From Siphonodentalium dalli (lineage: Eukaryota; Mollusca; Scaphopoda; Gadilida; Siphonodentaliidae): a stretch of DNA of 64,000 nt. The stretch spans positions 139,892,351-139,956,350 of the forward strand of contig CP136062.1 in NCBI GenBank assembly GCA_032622095.1, given 5' to 3'. Within the stretch, counting starts at the first letter, position 1, and each line of letters starts with the position of its first letter. Shown here piece after piece: positions 56,586-64,000 of this stretch. The position numbers were made by a program, and so were the translations under genes. The notes below the pieces were generated by a model that searched no databases, had not been told where the DNA came from, and saw only the letters and a list, made by a program, of their open reading frames with translations.

Positions 56586-57955
56586 CAGGTCAGGGATCGA
56601 TCGAGGTTCTTCGAGATCATGTGATCAGTTACATGGACTCACTACCATAGTGTAAGATGAAATACTCCACACTATATTACTCTCGGGATCCAAATAATAG
56701 TAGGGGGCGGAATAATAGTACAGGGGTGAAATTTCTTTTAAAATAAATAATAGTACGGGGGCGCAATAATAGTACAGGGGGGAATTTTCGCAAATCAACA
56801 CTAAGTATGGGTCAAAAATTGTGGTTAGTTTCATATGTTCTCATACAGAGATCATTGGAGAAAAATTTAACCTAATAATTGTTCAAAGTATTCAATTCAT
56901 TTTGAACTAATACCAAGTATCACCCACAATTTTGGATAATACATTGAGAACTTGGAAGAAGTACTTATTCTATTTATAAATTATAACAAAATGTATCAAT
57001 GGGGTCCCAACATGTGCGTCTTGTGCGATGTGTGTTTTCTATGAGATGAACGATGTCGATAAAATATTGGCATGTGTGCGTTGACTGCTAGTGTTATGAA
57101 GATGAATGCATGCGATCGCTCACCAATCGCCATAATAAAACGATAATGCCGACAATACCCTGAAAATATTCACACTGATTACAGTGCTAATTAAATGTAC
57201 CAGCAGTTCAGTTTATTGCAATCCCCATTGTGAACCCCCGCGAACACGTGCTTGCCGAAACAGAACTCACAGTGCATGGACGCATTCATTACTGCTCTAT
57301 AGGGAAGTTCGCCTCAACAGTACACTCGTGGTTGCGACATATTATTCGCGCAAACTGATACTATGTACTGCCTATACAAGTACGCATTTCGTTTTACAGT
57401 TACTTCTCTAATACACACTATTTACTAAATGCTAGCAAGTTATTTGCCGCTAATTCAGGTCAATGTGAATACAGTTTGACACAAAATATAAATAGACTGA
57501 TTGGTGTTCCCACGACAAAATGACGTCAGATTCTCATGTAAAATGTGCGCGTACCCAGGTGTCGATGTAAACATCGCAGGCTATATTTAAAGTACAAACA
57601 ATTAATAACTGAATGTTCAAGTGTTTCAAACATACACATTTAGCTTAGGTTTAAGCACATAAATTCATATTATTTTTACACATTTAGCTGAAATTTAATA
57701 AACGTAGGGTCCCAAATAAGCAGCGTAAAGGGGGGATTTCTCCTTGAAAATAGTTAAGCGTACAAGTACGCTTTATATTTGGATCTCGAGAGTACTTCAA
57801 TTACTGGCATTAGTATCATATTTGGTTTAGAGTGTTTCCCCTTATATCATGTGTGAGTATTTTGACCAGTGGCCACATGATCTCGAAGAACCTCAATCGA
57901 GGTTTTTTACACAAATCGAGGTTTAGTACATCGATTTTGGGTTCTCCCTGACCTG
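56586..57955. mobile_element. 1.4-kb inverted-repeat DNA element (CAGGTCAGGG ends)
   Basis: Ends CAGGTCAGGG and CCCTGACCTG. Matched subterminal blocks are GAGGTTCTTCGAGATCATGT with its complement near 57868-57890, and ACTCTCGGGATCCAAATA with its complement near 57780-57795. The left part has a short tandem repeat of GGGGCGGAATAATAGTA. The interior carries no recognised protein. Target duplication not resolved. Confidence 0.65.
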
Positions 57956-58233
57956 AATATAAAGCAATTAAACTTAAAGTCCTTACCGGTAATAAATATG
58001 CACGAAATTGGGAATAATTATTTTATGAAATATTCTCGTTGGGTCACCCTATTTACCGAGAACAAGGTTTAAAATGCCTTATATACATTAAATATAGTGT
58101 TTTATTTGAAATATCTACAGTAGACATCAATATTTTCATTAAAATGTTTACTTTTATGCATTTAACCGACATATTGTTAACAAATTGTAAGCGCCACCGA
58201 GCGACGATCTTGTTTAACACACAGCATATCGGC

Positions 58234-59300
58234 TTAATTAATTAAGCTTGTTCTCGGTTTGTAGTGTCTTCTCGGTTTGATAATTAAGCTTGTTCTCGGT
58301 TTGTAGTGTCTTCTCGGTTTGACACATTTACCCCATCTAAGGGGAGTGTGTGACATTGCCCTTTGGAACTTTTTTTTTTCGTCTGTTGATAGCAAAACAG
58401 TCGAAGGAGCTGATACAAATTGTAGAATTTGTTTTAGATGTCTATCTCTTCGTTCCGGTGGCAAGTTTACCCAAATTTGATGTCTTACTTTGAATTTTTT
58501 CGCTAACTGAAAGTCACCAGTTGAGTGCAGCGCACTTCTAATATCCCTGAGTTGATCATTTACAATTTCATAAAGTCTGTCTGTTAAGTCTGGGAGTTCT
58601 AATATTTTCCAATCGGTTGATAATTTAATAATATTATTCATTGATTCACAATTGTTATTAGTCCGAAATTTAGGAATGTTTTTATTTTGCTTTCGAGCGT
58701 CAAATATTTTAGTTTGTAATCTTGGCATGATTAAATTTGTCAAATATCGTCTGTTTTGCGTAAGTATGTCAGCTTCTGTCTCATCGTATGTCTGCCATTG
58801 TCAATTGTCGTCAGAAGTCCAGTCTTTGTATTGAAAACCTTATTGATTACTTTTTGCACAGTCTCGTCATTGTCGGTCTTTTTATATTATGGAGAAGATT
58901 GTCCTTAAGATGGCGTGTGCATAGTGTATGCGTGCTGTTTGGAAAACAAGATGTTATGGCATTCACAAGTTACAATTCATCACCAGTTCCAAATGTTACT
59001 TTATCTTGTGAAATGCCTGCTAATTTACTTGATAAATAAGATAAAAACCGATGGTAAGATTAAAAAGTACCATCCCAATGCAACAATAAAGGTTCTAAAA
59101 GTATTGGTGGATCTGAAGTTGATTTCCTTATAAAATTAGGGTTTTAAAAAATAATAGTTGTTACATAGCAAGATGCAAGATTAAATGTTCCGTCGATACC
59201 AATTATAGATCCAGTTTCAATTGCTGATTTGAGAAGTAGGATTTGTTCTTCCAAGTGACAGATTACAGAAGGTGTTTTTTTTGCATCAGTTGTAATTATT
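58234..59300 (-). pseudogene. Degenerate MULE-type transposase
   Basis: Read on the minus strand. Around 58900-59000 one frame gives LVNAIT, CFPNSTHTLCTRHLKDNL and stops on both sides. This is the MULE transposase pattern, in which a displaced decoy or sibling protein is recognised by an acidic-ALV-F-P-x-C-x-H-L-K block. Further downstream an intact 169-codon frame (58234-58743) reads TNNNCESMNNIIK, then LPDLTDRLYEIVNDQ and IWVNLPPERRDR, the region that follows the catalytic core in animal MULE-like proteins. Several stops and frame changes make it non-functional. The very end is a duplicated block of a CTCGGTTTGTAGTGTCTT-type repeat. Family assignment rests on motif resemblance only. Confidence 0.6.
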
Positions 59301-59607
59301 TCTTTAATATATTTTTACCTACAATATTATGCACTCACACATCGCAGTGATTAACTAACAGTAACACATATTAGTGTACACAACTCAATTAATTATAATC
59401 ACCAAACAGACCCAGGTCCCGGCCGTTAATTAACACTTAGGCACGACTCATGCCTTTGTGTTACCGCCAGCCGAGAACATGGCGGCGACGTTTCAAGTTC
59501 TCGGTATACGTAAAATAACTACATATATGTCATTTAAATGGTCAAATATGGTACAATATCTACTTAAGAGTGATATATACACTATACTTGGACATTATAA
59601 TTATTAT

Positions 59608-61912
59608 CAGGTCGGGCACACATCAAAAACGGTCTACGTAGCTCGTTTTGTCTACTGTAGCCCGATTGAGCTACGTTTTAATGTGATTTACACGCCTCCT
59701 GCGATTATCGCCATACCACGACAAAAGCGCATTTCGAATTTTCGTGCAATAGTTGTGTATCACTATCACGTCTACAAAGAAGCAAAAAACTCAACGACTC
59801 ACCACGGCTTTAATACCTTTTGAGCGATTCAAAATCGATTTGTTTTGGTCAATTTACCATGAAAAACCGTAAGAAATGATCATCAAAATCTCTTGATCAA
59901 AATGTAAATCTTCATCAAATCTGAGGTAGTTCCGGTCGCAATTGTGTTCCTAAACATCCGTGTGCAGGCGATAATCTGATTGGTTGCATTTAGCCGGGGA
60001 TTAATGGTACGTTCTTAATGGGATTTCAGTGTAACATATATCTGTTGGAATGTACGGAACGACAAATGGACAACCATATTTGTATAACTGTAATGTTACG
60101 CGAGGTGCTTCCAAATTTCAAAGTAGAGTTGTGAATCGTGTTTCCGTAGGTTGCCTTCTCTGAATGGCGGTCGCCAAACATTTAACAAATACGACGTCTC
60201 CGAGTGAAGCTGTTCGCTTTATCCAATCAGGTGAGCCACATAAACTGGACGTTCTTGACCTTCAAAAATAAATATCCTGCAAAAACAAATGGATTGTTCC
60301 CTACTTTTTATGGCAAAGTCTGATATTTTCGGGAAAGTCACTACCAAACGCTAACAGGTCTTAATTAAAACATGGTTAATTGCGCCTAAGCCGCGGTGAG
60401 TTGTTGGGTTTTTTGCTTCTTTGTAGACGCAATCACAGTCCCTAGGAATCACTGTTAGTTGAATAAAATATTATTTAATAATATTAAATCAATATATTAT
60501 AGTTAGTTATTATATTAATATTAAGACCAGTTTTGCAAGTAAAAATTTTGTGTTCTGCATTTTCATTGGTAGATGATTTGAACGAAATTACAAGAGTACA
60601 AATTTTTATGCCACACAAACATTCACGCTTTCTGAGTTTATATCATCATATTCCGTATTTTTTTCTTGAAACGCTGGTGTATTCAGATTGTTTCTATCTT
60701 TACCCACTTACCAGAAAAATGTCTGTTAGTTCCTCGAATATTCATTCAAGTCTAACTGTCGGGGATTCCTAATCATTTCTGAGAAAACCACCCAATCTGT
60801 AAATAGTTCGTTCGCGTATAGCCAACCGGTGATAATCCGAATAAAAGGGATTACGGATGTGAGTAAACAGACGTCGGGTGTGTTAAAACTGGCTCTGCTG
60901 TACACTACTAAGGCCGATGGGGTCATTGTCACAAGGCTCCGGTCACATTCGTAGCCAGCTTATTAAATCGATCACAAATGTAGCCAGCTTTTCTCCGGCG
61001 ATCACATTTGTAGCCAGCTTTTCATGCGAGCCTCAATGAAGAAGTTTGGGTCAAGCTCATTTTTCCGAGTTGATGGATGTAAACCAACTTGAATTTTAAT
61101 TTGAAATTAATTCATCTAATGATCTGAGGTTTCCGACCAATGTCGTTATGATCTAGAATGCTCGAATATATCTATATATTTTCAAGTAGGGCCCTGGGGG
61201 TGGTTGATACCTTGAGATGTGAAAGCAAATTTTATATTCCAAGCTCCCGGTTAACTCCACATCTCAAGAGTGGCAATGGGAGATAACTCGTGCTGGGTTT
61301 GGCTGCAAAAGTAATGTGTAATAGGGAACTGGATTGATAACTTCCCGTTTTAAACAATTTTGCAGAATTACGTCACTTGATAATAGCCGACAGTTATTCA
61401 ATGTGAATATTGGATGGAAAATTACGATTTATGTACAACTCAGACAAGGTACAGTTGATATGACCCGACGAGCACATTAAGAACAATTAACTTGATTGTC
61501 ACATGTCAAATGTGGGGAGATAAATGCATTTTTTTCGAAAGAAAAATCGAATTGTTCGTTTTAGTGATAGAGCACAGGGGGTGGTCTTGAGCCAATGAGG
61601 TGATGGTTTACATAATAACAAAATCTGAAGTTGCCTAACTGTACTTATATCTGTATAGTAGAGGTAATATATCTAGATCTATTTGTTATATTTTAATCAA
61701 ATTTAATATTACATGGACAGTGATTCCTAGGACTGTGACGCAATATACGTGTACACAACTAATGAACGAAAATTTGAAATGCGCTTTTCTCGTGGTATGG
61801 CGGTAATCGATGGAGGTGTGTAAATCACATTAAAAACGTAGCTCAATCGGGCTACAGTAGACAAAACGAGCTACGTAGACCGTTTTGGATGTGTGCCCGA
61901 CCTGATTATGTC
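59608..61912. mobile_element. 2.3-kb inverted-repeat DNA element
   Basis: The outer arms begin CAGGTCGGGCACACATC and end in GATGTGTGCCCGACCTG. They also share AGCTCGTTTTGTCTACTGTA, CGTAGCTCAATCGGGCTACA and CACTGTNNATTCCTAGGACT-type blocks. The left arm is split by the element at 59770-60428. The interior contains three tandem copies of a TGTAGCCAGCTT unit at 60950-61022. No transposase frame was found inside. It and the transposase remnant nearby may belong together, which is not proven. Confidence 0.65.
59770..60428. mobile_element. 659-bp inverted-repeat element nested in the left arm
   Basis: Ends GTCTACAAAGAAGCAAAAAA and the complement TTTTTTGCTTCTTTGTAGAC, with arms of about 45 bp including ACGACTCACC. 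The right arm of the host element at about 61720-61770 lacks this insert, which supports the boundaries. Target duplication is imperfect. Confidence 0.75.
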
Positions 61913-62820
61913 TTTATGACTTATTTAATTATTAATTTTGGACTTGTTCTCGGTTGTTCTCGGTAAATAGGAGGTCCGTTCTCGTTTGCCGCTTACTCAC
62001 ACATACAAGTCCCGCTCTCTGGTGTATGTGAAGTCAAGTCAATCCGAAAAACGAGATCCTTTAATTTCTCTAAATGCATTCATTACGAATTTCCTCATTA
62101 TTTGCACATTGTATGGGCGCTGCCATTTTGTTCTCTATTAGTGTTATGTGAAATCTCGAGCATGGCTATTACTGGGTCCTACTTAACAACGAACATAGGT
62201 CCAAAATGCGGGTTTGTGGATGCATGTAGGTCCGTCCGTATTGCATGTGTCGACTAGCACTTTTTCCTTTATTCCGCAATTTGTTTTATATCATAATAAA
62301 AATATTATCTGCTCGATTTTGAATTTTCTTGGCAATATGGGTCTCTTAGACGTATATATTCTTTGACAAAATAATTCCTTTAACATGTTAAATAAAACCA
62401 TTTGTAAGCAGATACTTACTAGATTATGGGCGCTGGTGGGTTACTCGAATAAAATATTATGCATTTAAAAAAAAATACCGGTATATACATGTATAGTGTA
62501 AACTATAGTGTGCATCAGAACGAAAAAAATAAATAAATTTGGGAATTTAAAAACAATTCAAACGTTTGTGTATTCCATAGCCATATTCCATATTCAATAT
62601 AATCACAATAAACTTACCTTATCATAAACCTAAAATAATCTCATAAAATATGTCAAACAAACTAATGACAAAACATCATAAAAGTATTAACAAAAGTAAT
62701 AATAAAAGTAATTTATTCTTGTAAAATATTCACTCATAAAACATACAAATAATCTCAAACAAAACATCATAAAAGTAATAGCTTCATTTAATTTAATTTA
62801 TTCATCCAATATATTATTAA
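61913..62820. other. Non-coding stretch
   Basis: 61935-61980 (TTGTTCTCGGTAAATAGG) is the complement of 58042-58070. The rest is AT-rich, with nothing recognised. Confidence 0.4.
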
Positions 62821-62904
62821 AAAATATGTCCACATAGATCTAATTCATAGAACTTAAAACATAAAATCTCCCGTCGCAATATATTGGTATAAACCTAGGA
62901 AGAT

Positions 62905-62990
62905 TCGGCCGATAAAACCCGCCGAATCTTCCCTGTCGAATCTTCCCTGCCGAATCTTCCCTCCGCCGAATCTTCACGGAGGGACACACT
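62905..62990. repeat. Short CCGAATCTTCCCT minisatellite
   Basis: Four to five units of GCCGAATCTTCCCT with variations, next to an imperfect palindrome (GAGCCCGAGCTCGAG) near 63005-63020. Confidence 0.7.
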
Positions 62991-63130
62991 AATAGTTGTA
63001 GTCCGAGCCCGAGCTCGAGTCCAGTAAAATGTGTAGTTGGGATTTTCAATTTCGTTTATTGTCGTTAATATAATTCCAATAGTGATGAATTTTGGTCTGT
63101 GGTAAGTTATGCCAATTACAAATAAAAAAA

Positions 63131-63992
63131 ACTAAAAAGATAATTTGTAAGTCTTATATTTCAACTTTTATCGACATTTTTCGTTCTCCAGCACACTAAA
63201 AGTTGTAGTTGGAATCAGCCGAGCCAGCCGCCGAGTCGCTAATTAGCTGTTAATTGCTATTGTTAGGAATATGTTGGCGGCTCAAATCAATGGATTTATG
63301 AGTGAAGACAAGAGTGTTTGCAACGTATAGTGAAATATAATCAAAATACTGTTTATACAGTTACTTCTTGTTACAAGTGTGATCATATCACGCACAGGAA
63401 TGTGTTTTTTTTAAGATGTCGCAGCTGATTGTACATATATATTTTATTTCTATCCTCCATCATATGGAGAGTTACATGTAACACAAATACATAAAATACA
63501 TATAGAACAAAGAACAATTCAGTAGTAAATAACATATTTACACATTTGTCACATTTGTGTAGCCAGAGAACCGGCACCGGTATACAGGGACAGTGTGACC
63601 AAACCAGGCATATCAACGACCACCCAAGCCATCATGAATGCCAAGAACAATTTCAGGTGCAGTTCATGGCGAAGATGGAAGGCAAGATAAAAACGGCCCT
63701 TTTCAGGGCCACACACTTTCTCCTAAAGTGTAATCTTTAAAATTGCTAAACCTTCATATATTGCTTAATAAACAAAAGTCATTGTTTGTTTTTATTCCCA
63801 CTACTTGCCCTTTGATCTTCATGTGACCCACCACTGACTTAATCCAATTAGCCGCCTAACGATAGCAATTAACAGCTAATTAGCGACTCGGCGGCTGGCT
63901 AGGCTGATTCCAACTACAACTTTTAGTGTGCTGGAGAACGAAAAATGTCGATAAAAGTTGAAATATAAGACTTACAAATTATCTTTTTAGTT
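63131..63992. mobile_element. DNA element with about 140-bp inverted repeats
   Basis: The left arm (63131-63270) and right arm (63856-63992) are near-perfect complements. Both include AAGATAATTTGTAAGTCTTA, CATTTTTCGTTCTCCAGCAC, AAAAGTTGTAGTTGGAATCA and GCCGAGTCGCTAATTAGC. The 590-bp interior has two small open frames without recognisable domains. It reaches almost to the window end, so flanking duplications cannot be judged. Confidence 0.8.
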
Positions 63993-64000
63993 TTCATTAT

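Noticed and set aside
59458-59823. 121-codon open frame starting at an ATGGCGGCG-like context
   Set aside because: It crosses the boundary of the nested element at 59770, and its middle part is the terminal repeat of the 59608 element, so it is not a conserved gene.

Overview
This is a window of a eukaryotic, almost certainly metazoan, nuclear genome. Genes are sparse, coding sequence is split by introns with GT..AG borders, and most of the 64 kb consists of animal-type transposons (non-LTR retrotransposon, Helitron, hAT, TTAA-site, pogo-like and MULE-like elements), minisatellites and dispersed repeats. The style of the repeats (runs of GGAC/GGAT, ACATGTA-type motifs, many CAAGATGGC sites) is what I would expect from a marine lophotrochozoan such as a mollusc. 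That assignment is an impression, not a proof. No tRNA, rRNA, CRISPR or bacterial-type operon was seen.

Two host genes can be supported. The first is a plus-strand gene for a secreted, histidine-rich tandem-repeat protein. A TATA box at about 16945 and a 40-base first coding exon at 17000-17039 encode most of a signal peptide. An intron of about 8.3 kb full of transposons follows. A 4.4-kb second exon (25384-29819) then encodes 49 copies of a mostly 30-residue unit rich in His and Gly, with exactly balanced acidic and basic residues. The second is a minus-strand gene for an RPAP2/Rtr1-like RNA polymerase II CTD phosphatase (46883-48664), which lies in one uninterrupted coding exon just downstream of a probable 5'UTR intron. 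The two genes are not obviously linked in function.

Layout. 0-5 kb: short inverted-repeat elements, a hAT-like element with a perfect 8-bp duplication, and a minisatellite of perfect palindromes. 5.1-10.7 kb: one very large imperfect palindrome. 11.2-15.8 kb: a 40-bp hairpin satellite split by a 5'-truncated LINE, then a TTAA-type MITE, a 29-bp minisatellite and a pogo-like palindromic MITE. 16.1-16.7 kb: a Helitron-like element just upstream of the histidine-rich gene. 17-30.4 kb: that gene, including intron 1 and its 3'UTR, which carries a foldback MITE. 30.5-46 kb: gene-free repeats, including a decayed LINE fragment, a TTCGGAG minisatellite, a hAT-like element and several tandemly repeated non-coding families. 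46.9-48.7 kb: RPAP2. 49-64 kb: a dense nest of inverted-repeat DNA transposons, including an element whose insertion is documented by a paralogous empty site, and a degenerate MULE-type transposase gene.

The most interesting item is the histidine-rich repeat protein. It has one ordered charged segment alternating with His/Gly-rich linkers 49 times, a net charge of zero apart from histidine, and a dibasic site in every unit. This makes it a good candidate for a pH- or metal-responsive extracellular polymer, or a processed polyprotein. I do not recognise it as a named protein.
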